A stretch of 64,000 bases of DNA from Symbiodinium natans (lineage: Eukaryota > Sar > Dinophyceae > Suessiales > Symbiodiniaceae). The stretch spans positions 186,001-250,000 of the forward strand of contig CAJNDS010002747.1 in NCBI GenBank assembly GCA_905221605.1, read 5' to 3'. Made by a program: the position numbers and the translations under genes. A model generated the notes under the pieces. It saw only the letters and a list, made by a program, of their open reading frames with translations. It did no database searches and was not told the DNA's origin. Positions 11,176 through 20,225 of this stretch are shown here, in pieces (the first letter of the stretch is position 1; each line of letters begins with the position of its first letter).

Positions 11176-11227
11176 ACCCTAAACCCTCAACCCTCAACCC
11201 TAAACCCTAAACCCTAAACCCTGAACC
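11131..11227. repeat. interstitial telomere-like array (CCCTCAA/CCCTAAA)n
   Basis: About 13 units, mostly the variant CCCTCAA, ending in CCCTAAA. A second array of CCCTAAA lies at 11446-11480. Confidence 0.95.
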
Positions 11228-11479
11228 GGACCATGGCTAGGTGAAGGTACTGTCGACAGCAAGTGGTTTATCAAGGCTCACAGAGAGAGGGCCACAAGGG
11301 GTTGCATTGAGGGCAATGCCCTTCAGCCCAACAGGCCAAGCCCCAGCCTAAACCCTGAGCCCTTCACCCTAAACCTTAAAGCATCGTCACTCAGGCTTGG
11401 AGTTTTTTGCGGAGTGGTTCGTCCAGCTATGCGGGTGCCAAAAAAACCCTAAACCCTAAACCCTAAACCCTAAACCCTA

Positions 11480-12870
11480 AGCCAGGTGGTCTGCGAGTCC
11501 CCCCTTCAGGCGCGCCTCGGCGCACACTGGAGTGGGCAACCAGGGTCCACCTGAACTCTGGCACCGGCGACCTTGCAATATACAAATGTAGTAATGTTGG
11601 ACCTGCTTTAATAAGTTACCCCCCCCCCCCTCAACAGTCGCGACCCTGAATAAAAAAAGACCCCAAACAGTCAGGGGGGGGGTCCGGAGCCCGGAGGCCT
11701 CCCTAAGCTACCCCCCGACCCTGGAAAGGTCGAGGCTTCAGGACTGAGCCCCGGGCCCCGGGAGACTTGCATTATAGCGGGCCCCCAAACAAAGGTATTA
11801 AAGTGTGTCCGGAGGCCTCCGTAAGGTACCCCCTTTCCGGATATGATTCGCTTATGGAATCATCTAGTTTTAAGTAAGGAATTTATAAAGAAAAGGCGCC
11901 CTGAAAAAAGAAGATTGTCGGAGATCCTGGACAGGTCGAGGCTTCAGGCTTCAAGTATCTCTCCTTCTCGAGAAGCTTATGCCTTCCTGACACCCTCAAA
12001 AAAACAGTCACGGCCCGAAATCTTTTCATTATAGCGGACCCCCAAAACAGAGGGTCCAGATCCTGAATAGCCGGAAAACTTTTCATAATAGCGCCCCCCC
12101 CTAGAATATTGCGGGTGCAACATTAATATACGTATACGAATACCTGAATGTAAACATAAGGTTCATATGAATTGACAGAATGATACAAACGACTCTTCTA
12201 TGATTACATCAATTTTTATTACTCTACTACTATCATGATATAGTAATCTGCTTACATCATCATGTCATAATATTTTGCATAATATCAAAATATTAGGGTG
12301 ATTCTCTCGAAGCTTCTCCCCTTGAGAAATTGGTTGACTCCAAGGCCTGAAGGACTTGTGGGACTGACGTCGCGCATCCCAAACCCGAAGCAACCTGCCT
12401 AGGTCTCAGGGCCTACCCTAAGCCCTAAACCCTAAACCCTAAACCCTAAACCCTAAACCCTAAACCCGAAGGTTTAGGAGGGCAAGAGAAACCGGCCTCT
12501 TGCAAAAAGCACCCGAACTGTGGCAGTGCAAGAAGAGAGAGCAGGGCCTTGCGCACAGAGTGCCTGAGTTGACTGGCCCCTAAATCCTAAATCCTAAACC
12601 CTAAACCCTAGACCCTAAACCCTAAACCCTAAAGCCAAGGTAGTGCCTTTCAAAGGCTTTTCCAACTACGCGTGTCCTTTCGCATTCCTGGCCGATCGAC
12701 TGGAGACGGCCTGGGGCCACCAGTGAAAGCGCATCATCGAGCTCAGAATATGAGAAGTTTAAAAAACTAAAGAACAAAGTTCACATAAACAAGAAAATAT
12801 GACAATACAAAAATAAATACAGAAACAGTACTCAGTAGACAAATAAATAAGCATATATATATATATATAT
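11480..12870. other. intergenic with telomere tracts and an AT-rich island
   Basis: No gene recognised. CCCTAAA arrays at 12416-12467 and 12577-12632 flank a 110-bp GC-rich island that is open in two frames (one reads ETGLLQKAPELWQCKKREQG). A markedly AT-rich patch lies at 12115-12300. Two repeats near 11645-11830 and 11990-12110 share GTAGCGGGCCCCCAAA-like pieces (ATTATAGCGG) around ACAGTCACGG/ACAGTCGCGA. Confidence 0.4.
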
Positions 12871-13915
12871 GTGTACATATGCGCGTACGTTCGCCTTTTT
12901 TTTTTTTTTTGCGATCAGAGCATTCGCGGAGGCCTTTTAGCCAAGTTCCTCGGAGTGCCGAGGCCTACCCCTTGTTTCGGGCCTTCTACTGCCGAGTTCT
13001 GTGCCACTTGCCTGGGCCTCAGCGAGGATCGTTTTTTGGGAGGCCCTCTCGCCCCAATCTGCGAAGAAGCTTCGGAAGCATCTGTAGTAAGATTTTAGCC
13101 CGCGCTCAGTCGTCCACAAGCTGAGAAGCCTTGGCCACCCGAAGGCACACAATTTCGAATCGGCCGGAGACGCCGCTTGGATGTAAAGTTTACCTTTGGC
13201 CAACATAATGGCTGTTCAGGTGCAATGTAATTATGGCAAAATCAGAACGGCTTTCTCGCTTTCTTGTTATTGAAAGGCTTTATCTTGGAAATGCAGTAAT
13301 AAGAACACCAAAATATAGTAAATGAGCTCTCTTCTAATAGTCCTTTCTCCTTTTATTCGTATTCTTATTTCGTTCAATTGTAAATAGAATATTATTTCGT
13401 ACACCTTAGGATTTCATTTCAATTCCATTCAAAAAAATCTTTCTATTCTATATTTATTTTCTATTCTCATAACCTCACTCATTTTAGTAGAAGTGAATGG
13501 AAATATGAAATCTTTGCGGAGGTTGCCTGTTGCATTCGTTCTTTCCTTCCGAAGCACGGCCTCGCATGCAATAATCTTAGGACACATGGTACTCACGGCG
13601 TGGATGAATCTGCAGGAACACTGTGGAACCTTTTCCACTGAAAGGGACAGCTGGGAGTTGTACCCAGGGGTGCAGGAGAGTGCGCACCTTATACATTTAT
13701 ACATATTCGAATTGTTATCCGTATATGGTTACATATTCAGGAAAGTGGTCCTTGTTGTCAGTATATGGTTACATATTTGCGGGAAAGTGGTCCGAGGCTG
13801 TTGCAGCTTTGTGCCCTCTTCGAGTCCCTCGCTGACACCGCGGCCCCGCGTGCGGCGCAGCACGTGAAGCAGCCGGATCCCCGGCAGCGGGATCCCCAAG
13901 GAAGAGAGGCGGCCA
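12871..13915. other. intergenic, AT-rich patch, no clear gene
   Basis: A (TA)n run at 12856-12871 and poly-T at 12897-12910 are followed by about 300 bp of mixed DNA with overlapping open frames on both strands, none convincing. 13260-13490 is strongly AT-rich (poly-A/T runs, TTCTATTC pieces), unlike the flanks. A 28-bp piece GTATATGGTTACATATT is repeated at about 13722 and 13760. Confidence 0.35.
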
Positions 13916-14012
13916 CCCTACTAAACCCGAAACCCTAAACCCTAAACCCTAAACCCTAAACCCTAAGCCCTAAGCCCTAAGCCCTAAACCCTAAACCCTA
14001 AACCCTAAACCC
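13916..14012. repeat. interstitial telomere-type array (CCCTAAA)n
   Basis: About 13 units with CCCTAAG variants. A second array with CCCTAGA variants lies at 14236-14308. Confidence 0.95.
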
Positions 14013-14465
14013 AGACACATGTCAGCTGCACGAGCATCGAGCATACTCTCACCCCCTTAGCCTCACGATGCCGGGCCGAGTTTTTTCAAGGTTGGCCGTG
14101 GACTCCGCGCCACTTCGCCACCGGACTGAGCATTCAGAGAGTCAGAGAGTCAGAGGGCCGCCTTAAGAAGCCAAGCAAAGAAGGGGCAACAAAAGAGAAG
14201 CAAGCACCAAGCAAAGTCGCAAGCAAGTTGTTTACCCTACCCTAAACTCTAAACCCTAAACCCTAAACCCTAAACCCTAGACCCTAGACCCTAGACCCTA
14301 AACCCTATCCTAGGCGCTCTAACTTTTGTTCTCTCTTTCCGCCGGATGGCCGCGAACTCCAAGGCTTCGCCTTCCACTGGATCGTCACCGGCTTCGCCGG
14401 TTGCCAACGCCCCAAGAGGTGTTAAACGTGACATCAACACGCAACAGTTTTGGAGAATATCAGGT

Positions 14466-14740
14466 AGAATATACAGTATAAAATGTATGTATAGTGTACA
14501 GTATAAAATGTATAGTAAATAGTGTATAGTATATAGTATATAGTATATAGTATATAGTATATAGTATATAGTATATAGTATATAGTATATAGTATGTAGT
14601 ATGTAGTATATAGTATATAGTATACAGTATATAGTATATAGTATATAGTATATAGTATATAGTATACAGTATATAGTATACAGTATATAGTATATAGTAG
14701 ATAGTATATAGAATATAGAACATAGAATATAGAATCTAGC
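14466..14740. repeat. heptanucleotide microsatellite (AGTATAT)n
   Basis: About 275 bp of AGTATAT units with AGTATAC and AGTATGT variants. The minus-strand reading frames through it are Tyr/Ile/Leu low complexity and are artefacts. Confidence 0.95.
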
Positions 14741-14892
14741 ATATATGTAGAGTATGTAGTTGTTTGTAAACATGACTATATAGTAATGACATGCGCGGTC
14801 CATCGCAGAGAGTGCCCTCTCGTTTTGGCTCCTGAGGTCTATCCTTGGGCCGCTAGCAACAGCTCTGAAATCCCACGTTCTCAGCTTGGGAC

Positions 14893-15675
14893 ATGGCGCG
14901 CAGCCTATGGAAGAAGGGGCGGAAGCTCCGAGCAGGGCCTGTGATGCTGGTGGTGGCTGCAGTGTGTTCCGGGTGGCTGGCTTGTCAGCCATTGCCAGAC
15001 TTCGTTGCGCCCCCCCGGGTGCTTTCGCAAGGCCGTGATCGACATGGGAAAGAAGCCCTGTCGCGCCTTGATGCGGGGCCATCTTCATTGTCCAGAAGAG
15101 CGGGAGCTGACGGCAGCGAGGTCAGTGACAGGTCCCAGCTAGTGCAGGCTTGGGGTGTGTTTGGGGTGGTTGCGTACCTATCCTACGGTGTGGCCAAAGT
15201 TGTGCCAATCGTGCTGGATGGGCTGGGCGCCATTGAGGAAGTCTGGCAGTGGGGCTTGTTGGCGGTGACGCTCCTTTTCTTCGCGTATGTAGAGGGCTAC
15301 CGGGGCTTCCAGCTCGGCTTCTCCCCGCGCGTCGTCAGCCGCGCGTGGGTCGTCTCGGAGGAGACATCCGAAGCTCCACTTTGGCACAAGGCGCTGGCGC
15401 CGGCATTCTGCATCGGCTACTTCCACGGCACGACGCGGCGCGTCATCACCAGCTGGGCAGTCACAACAGTCATCTTTGCTGTGGTCATAGGCGTCAAGCA
15501 GTTAGACAATCCCTACAGAGCCATCATCGACGCTGGCGTCATCGTGGGGCTCGTGTGGGGCATCCTGTCCATCATCGTCCTCTACCTGGCCTCTCTGCAA
15601 AGCCAGAAGCCGCCGGAGTATGATCCCGCCTTGCCAGAAGATACGCCCTACACACCGCCGCCGAACATCTCCTGA
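14893..15675 (+). CDS. plastid-targeted conserved membrane protein (GYRGFQ/FSPRVV type)
   Basis: A single-exon gene of 260 codons (ATG 14893, TGA 15673-15675). Residues 1-32 are basic then hydrophobic, like a signal peptide. They are followed by FVAPP (residues 37-41) and a Ser/Arg-rich stretch; an FVAP motif right after the signal peptide marks transit peptides of peridinin dinoflagellates, so plastid import is likely. The mature part has about four hydrophobic segments (near residues 84-100, 117-131, 194-206 and 213-237). Between them lie the conserved blocks EGYRGFQLGFSPRVVSRAW and FCIGYFHGTTRRVITSWAV. I recall this GYRGFQ-FSPRVVxRA arrangement from uncharacterised bacterial and algal membrane proteins of unknown function. 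The acidic, Pro-rich tail ends TPPPNIS. The upstream CACGTTCTCAG could be the trans-splicing acceptor. It is the best-supported complete gene in the first 20 kb. Confidence 0.85.
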   Translation: MARSLWKKGRKLRAGPVMLVVAAVCSGWLACQPLPDFVAPPRVLSQGRDRHGKEALSRLDAGPSSLSRRAGADGSEVSDRSQLVQAWGVFGVVAYLSYGVAKVVPIVLDGLGAIEEVWQWGLLAVTLLFFAYVEGYRGFQLGFSPRVVSRAWVVSEETSEAPLWHKALAPAFCIGYFHGTTRRVITSWAVTTVIFAVVIGVKQLDNPYRAIIDAGVIVGLVWGILSIIVLYLASLQSQKPPEYDPALPEDTPYTPPPNIS

Positions 15676-15699
15676 GCCTGGCGATCTGCTGAGCGCGGG

Positions 15700-16016
15700 A
15701 AGTGTCCGAGTGTGAGCGAGTGCCGATACCCGATACAGAAAGGCTCCCCAAACCCTACTTGTAGCTGCTCAGAATCCTCAGAGATCGCCCTGGAAGCCCC
15801 TCTAAACCTGAACCCTAAACAAAAAAGCCTTAAACCCTAAATCCGTTCAGCACTCCATTCTTTACCCTTCCCTCGATTCATCCCCCCCTTGCCCCCCCGC
15901 GCGAGTCTCCCACCTTCGAGGCCTTCCCGCAGAGCAGTTGCTACACCTCTGGGACCGACTCCTTGGGCATCTTGGCCGGTCAGAGGGTCCTGCCGATAAG
16001 TTTATCAACAGAAACG

Positions 16017-16049
<33 letters not shown>

Positions 16050-16490
16050 ACATATATTTGTATGTACATATCTGTTTATATATATATATGTATACATGTA
16101 TGTATGTATATATGAATAGATGCACAAAACCAGTGGCATGTATACATGCATAGTGCATAGTATCAGCCGCATGAGAAACCAGAAACTGATGGACAAGCAA
16201 CGGCAAATATTTAACGTGGACACAACATGCAACCGTAATTTATGCCCGAATTATGCCAGCTTAGACCAAGCCCAATGATGCTGCTTGATGTGAGCGGACT
16301 CGTTTGCCTCGCATGGCTCGTCCAGACGTAAACCCCAGGCCTTAAAAACGGAAGAGACGTCCTCTCATGGGCAGTAAGCCGTGGACACTAGCTGTGGACG
16401 GGCCGACCGAAACCTTGCCTGCCTTGTGCGAGCGTGAGAGCCAAAAAGCCGCTAGAATCTCCAACGCCCGAAAACCCCAAAAACCCTGAA
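15700..16490. repeat. intergenic with TA/TG microsatellite
   Basis: A (TA)n(TG)n microsatellite at 16017-16112 with a degenerate GTATATA tail. Around it lie unassigned unique DNA and a short CCCTAAA tract (15806-15842). A plus-strand ATG at 16274 opens a short frame MMLLDVSGLVCLAWLVQT that ends at AGAC|GTAAAC, a donor-like site. It could be a first exon for the terminal exon at 16576, but nothing proves the link. Confidence 0.4.
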
Positions 16491-16492
16491 CG

Positions 16493-16548
16493 ACCCTAAA
16501 CCCTAAACCCTGAACCCTAAACCCTCAACCCTAAACCCTAAACCCTGA
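16493..16548. repeat. interstitial telomere-type array (CCCTAAA)n
   Basis: Eight units with CCCTGAA and CCCTCAA variants, immediately upstream of the polypyrimidine tract of the terminal exon candidate at 16576. Confidence 0.95.
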
Positions 16549-16575
16549 CCCCCCCCCTCATTCCCCGCCCTGCAG

Positions 16576-16648
16576 CTTCGACTCCCCTGTCCTGGTGGCT
16601 GTGCTGGCGGCTGCCATCTTTGCCTTCCGTGCGAGGCTGCGTGGCTGA
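16576..16648 (+). CDS. candidate terminal exon with transmembrane tail
   Basis: A pyrimidine-rich tract ending CCCTGCAG is followed by a frame reading FDSPVLVAVLAAAIFAFRAR then LRG and TGA (16646-16648). This looks like the last exon of a membrane protein: a single hydrophobic helix followed by basic residues. It has no start codon. Upstream exons were not identified. Telomere-type arrays lie on both sides (16493-16548 and 16670-16720). Confidence 0.4.
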
Positions 16649-16669
16649 ACATGGCTGCAAACTGGGGAT

Positions 16670-16720
16670 TAGGGTTTAGGGTTTAGGGTTTAGGGTTTAG
16701 GGTTTGATAGGGTTTAGGGT
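16670..16720. repeat. interstitial telomere-type array (TTTAGGG)n
   Basis: Seven TTTAGGG units, in orientation opposite to the array 120 bp upstream. Confidence 0.95.
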
Positions 16721-16798
16721 TGGGATGTTCCCCGTTATACTGGCAGTCCTTATACTGGGATTTTCCTAGGGGGTGCTATAACGACTGTGAATCCCAAG
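16720..16798. mobile_element. MITE-like foldback, family A copy 1
   Basis: Begins TTGGGATGTTCCCCGTTATA and ends ACGACTGTGAATCCCAAG; the outer ends are inverted repeats. It is related to 19454-19554 and 45129-45228. It abuts a telomere-type array on the left. Confidence 0.6.
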
Positions 16799-17213
16799 TT
16801 TAGGGTTTCGGGCCCCGAAACTCTCTACAAAAGGCTCGCAAATTTGGGGAGGTTTTCCGCCAAAATCAGGGTACATTTTGGGGATGCTTATTGGGCTTAA
16901 AGTGTGCTGTATTTGAGGACAATAAACCGGGCACCCCTATATTTTGAGAAATACGCACATGGCAGCAGATGGAACAGTGTTACTGCTTTTTGCGGCAGGC
17001 CGATGGAGCAGAGTCATGGGGCACGTGGACAGGTGTAGGCCTGCGCACTCAGCCCTAAACCCTAAGCTCTAAATCAAGCTTGCTGTGGTTCGGCCAGCCA
17101 TGCGGGAGCGAAAAGAAGTCGAGCCTGCTACAGAGAGTGCTGGCAGAAAGCCCTAAATCGAGAAGTGTACCAAGAAGGTGGCAAAAACAAAAAAAACTAA
17201 ACCCTAAACGCCG

Positions 17214-17325
17214 AACCCTAAACCCTAAACCCTAAACCCTAAACCCTAAACCCTAAACCCTAAACCCTAAACCCTAAACCCTAAACCCTAAACCCTAAAC
17301 CCTAAACCCTAAACCCTAAACCTCA
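17214..17325. repeat. interstitial telomere-type array (CCCTAAA)n
   Basis: Sixteen near-perfect units, among the most regular in the window. A separate (TTTAGGG)n array in the opposite orientation lies at 17402-17510. Confidence 0.97.
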
Positions 17326-17401
17326 ACCTTGAGGTTAGTGCTCGGCGCCCGACGTCTGGAGGTGCCACTGAGGGATGCTTCTGGAGGTCGCCGAGTGGAG
17401 A

Positions 17402-17510
17402 GGGTTTAGGGTTTAGGGAGTTGCAAAAAGGGTTTAGGGTTTAGGGTTTAAGGGTTAAGGGTTTAGGGTTTAGGGTTTAGGGCTTGAAGCAAAACAGGTT
17501 TAGGGGTTAG
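17402..17510. repeat. interstitial telomere-type array (TTTAGGG)n
   Basis: Interrupted TTTAGGG units, inverted relative to the 17214-17325 array across about 75 bp of unique DNA. Confidence 0.92.
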
Positions 17511-17595
17511 GAGAGTCGATGAAGCCACGTGGCATCCCGCAACATCCATTGGTACATAGTGCATTTATGCACATGCGCGTATATATTATGAATGC

Positions 17596-17645
17596 ATATA
17601 TATATATATATAGATATAGATAGAGTAGAGAGAGAGGGATGGAGG

Positions 17646-17699
<54 letters not shown>

Positions 17700-18283
17700 G
17701 ACATGGGGCGAAACGGTGTGCACCATAGAGTCCCAATCCCAGGACCCAGCCGGACAAAGCGAGCTCCAGGGGGAGAATACCCCAGACACCATCCCATGAA
17801 CCCTCCACCACACCATCCCACCACACACGTGCACTCCACCCACCAGCACCACCAATACCACCACCAGAGCCCAGATGCCCCATGAACCCACCGAAGAGTT
17901 CTCGTCACCGGAGAATGACACACGACCGTGGGGGCTACATCGAGGGTCGGCTCTACCAGACATAGACACACGGAGGAGAAGAACACATGAAGGGGCAGCG
18001 ATTAGACAGTCATGCCAACAGGGCGATAGCGGGGGCACAGCGGGGAGACAAGACTTCAAGGGTTAGGGCACTTGTTGGGGGGAATGTCTTGGAGGTTCGA
18101 CTTACTTTTGGGAAAGGCTTGAGAACCCCGAACCCGCAACTGACATGGCGGAAAACTGAGGGGCGCAGCGCAGACCCTCGACCCCAGTTTCAAAAGCGGG
18201 CCATGAAGAACGCGGTAACCGCGACACGGACGGCTCTTCTCGTCGGAGGAAGGGAGAGAGAGAGAGAGAGAGAGAGAGAGTGA
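17596..18283. repeat. (TA)n and (GA)n microsatellites with intervening DNA
   Basis: A (TA)n run at 17596-17612 is followed by (GA)n at 17646-17702, and a second (GA)n lies at 18251-18281. The open frames between them (17700-18250) show no family, and several are low complexity. No gene called. Confidence 0.7.
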
Positions 18284-18399
18284 GCGAGCCTAAACCCAAA
18301 CTGCAGGAAGTGCAGCTGCTGTTTGCAGACATTTCGTGTGCCTCGGCGTTGTTGGAGGTCGAGCACCATCTTATCTCCAGTGCAGGCTTTGTGCTGACT

Positions 18400-19190
18400 T
18401 CGTTATACATTCTTGTATACATGTATATAATACATATGTATATATACATATATATATATATATGTATACATATATACACATGCATATACTGATGTATACT
18501 TTTTTTCGCACCCCCGAACCCTAAACCCTAAAACGTACATGTATACGGTACCTCTCAGCCCCCATGGATTCACCCATTTTCCTCGTGTCCTTCCCTTCTG
18601 TCGGGTATGGAGCTCAGCAAGACAATTCTGTACAAGATCGTGTGGCGCCGAAGGTTCATCTCTGCCCAGTGATTAGATGTAGAATGCGAGAGCCGGTATA
18701 GCAGGAGAGCCTAATGTGTACGTACAGAAAGACATTCGTGGCGCAACCACCCCACAACCGGATCTGAGAGCAGTGACCTCCTTCTATCGTTCTGTCAAGC
18801 ATGCGGGTTGCTCTGTCTCTGTCTGTCTCTCCCTCCCTCTCCCTTCCCCATCTTTCCCCTAAAAGCAGCGCTGGCTGGATCTGTTGGGGGCAGGCCAGCA
18901 TTTCTTTATGTGTATGTACATCTGTATATATATATATATATGATACATATATACTTTGTTTGATCCGTGCATTGTATGTGTGTATATATATAGATATGTA
19001 CCCTTTTCATTCGCTAAGGGTAAAGAAAGGGTCCAGAAAGTAGTTCAACCCCTCCATGACCCTGAGCCAAGGCATCAAAGTTGTGCCACTGCGTGGTCCT
19101 GAGATCTCGGGCGGGGGTGCAAAAACAAAACAGCGGAGTGGCAATTCTTGCTTAAACACCTTGCTTCATACAGGTTAGGGTGGGGGGGGG
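18400..19190. other. intergenic with TA-rich microsatellites
   Basis: TATATG/TACATA microsatellite at 18408-18482, smaller ones at 18925-18955 and 18983-18995, and a (TCTCTG) patch at 18811-18840. Nothing coding recognised. Confidence 0.5.
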
Positions 19191-19192
19191 TC

Positions 19193-19255
19193 CCTAAACC
19201 CTAAACCCTAAACCCTAAACCCTAAACCCTAAACCCTAAACCCTAAACCCTAAAC
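19193..19255. repeat. interstitial telomere-type array (CCCTAAA)n
   Basis: Nine perfect units. An opposite-orientation TTTAGGG array follows at 19331-19357. Confidence 0.97.
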
Positions 19256-19453
19256 ACCGACTGAATCCTTGCCTGCTCGTGCGAGAGTCGAAACCTCCGC
19301 TTTTCCTCTTGGGTGCGTCGGCGTAGAGATAGGGTTTAGGGTTTAGGGTTTAGGGTTACTCTTTGGGACCGGGGAGTTGAGGATCCCGGTGCACGGGGAG
19401 GCTCTGCCGCAGCGCTGCAGTTGAGGGTTTGGGGTTTCGCCTGAAACCCTCAA

Positions 19454-19554
19454 CCGGGGATGTTCCCCATTATACTAACAGTCCTTAGTAGGGATTCCAG
19501 TACCCCACATTATAAACCCTGCTATAGATACTGTTAGTACAAGGGGATCCCGAG
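19454..19554. mobile_element. MITE-like foldback, family A copy 2
   Basis: About 101 bp. The left end GGGGATGTTCCCCATTATAC then TAACAGTCC pairs with the right end TACTGTTAGTACAAGGGGATCC. The interior contains TTAGTAGGGA as in the copy at 45129. No transposase. Confidence 0.6.
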
Positions 19555-19682
19555 CCTCATCCCTAAACCTCGGAAAGGTTGCAAGCCTTCCTCTTCGGAG
19601 ACGAGCTCGGCTCGGGCACAGTGCTCGCCGCGCGATGAAAAGCTGTGGAGGGCCTTGGCTGCTGCTTGTATGCCTCCGAACG

Positions 19683-19785
19683 AGGTCTCTCTGTCTCTGT
19701 CTCTCTGTCTCTCTGTCTCTCTGTCTCTCTGTCTCTCTGTCTCTCTGTCTCTCTGTCTCTCTGTCTCTCTCTCTCTCTCTCTTCC
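19683..19785. repeat. octanucleotide microsatellite (TCTCTCTG)n
   Basis: About 100 bp of TCTCTCTG units grading into (TC)n. It gives spurious LSLCLSVS and RDRETERQ reading frames. Confidence 0.95.
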
Positions 19786-20225
19786 CCTTTCCATCCTCTC
19801 CCCCCAAAACTCGAGGTTGCTGGGTTTAGGGGTTTAGAGTTTAGGGCATTCAGTGCTGGGCTGGCTGAGAATCCAATGGCTCCGCAACAAAGTGTTGCAG
19901 GGTCTGGGCTGGATTGGCTCGACACTTGACAGTGCCAAAGCACTATGGCCCATATCAGCCTGCGCCCGAATTTCCCGATGTCTCCCGAAAGTGAAAATCG
20001 GCTAGACTTGCTGTTGTCCGTTTTGGGTTCGCTTGTCCACTCAGAGTTTGGCCGGTTGCGGGAACACAAACCTGTGGCCGCGTGCTGTGGCGCAGATCCG
20101 GGCAAGAGGGGCCAGGCATTCACTCGTAGCTATTGGCGGTGAGGCTTGGAAGCCAAAGACGCCAGAGACGTGCTCCGCAGCATTTGCCTCGATCCTTTCT
20201 TGGAGCCTGGGTTTAGTGCGGCACC

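Noticed and set aside
14434-15088. Long minus-strand frames rich in YTIYYILYTI
   Set aside because: Translation of the AGTATAT microsatellite; the remainder is antisense to the FVAP gene.
19475-20123. Minus-strand frames with RDRETERQ repeats
   Set aside because: Translation of the TCTCTCTG microsatellite joined to unrelated sequence.
19945-20142. 65-codon plus-strand frame MAHISLRPNFPMSPESENRL upstream of BCCT copy 1
   Set aside because: It lies just outside the duplicated unit with no splice, family or transcript support; kept only as a weak possibility.
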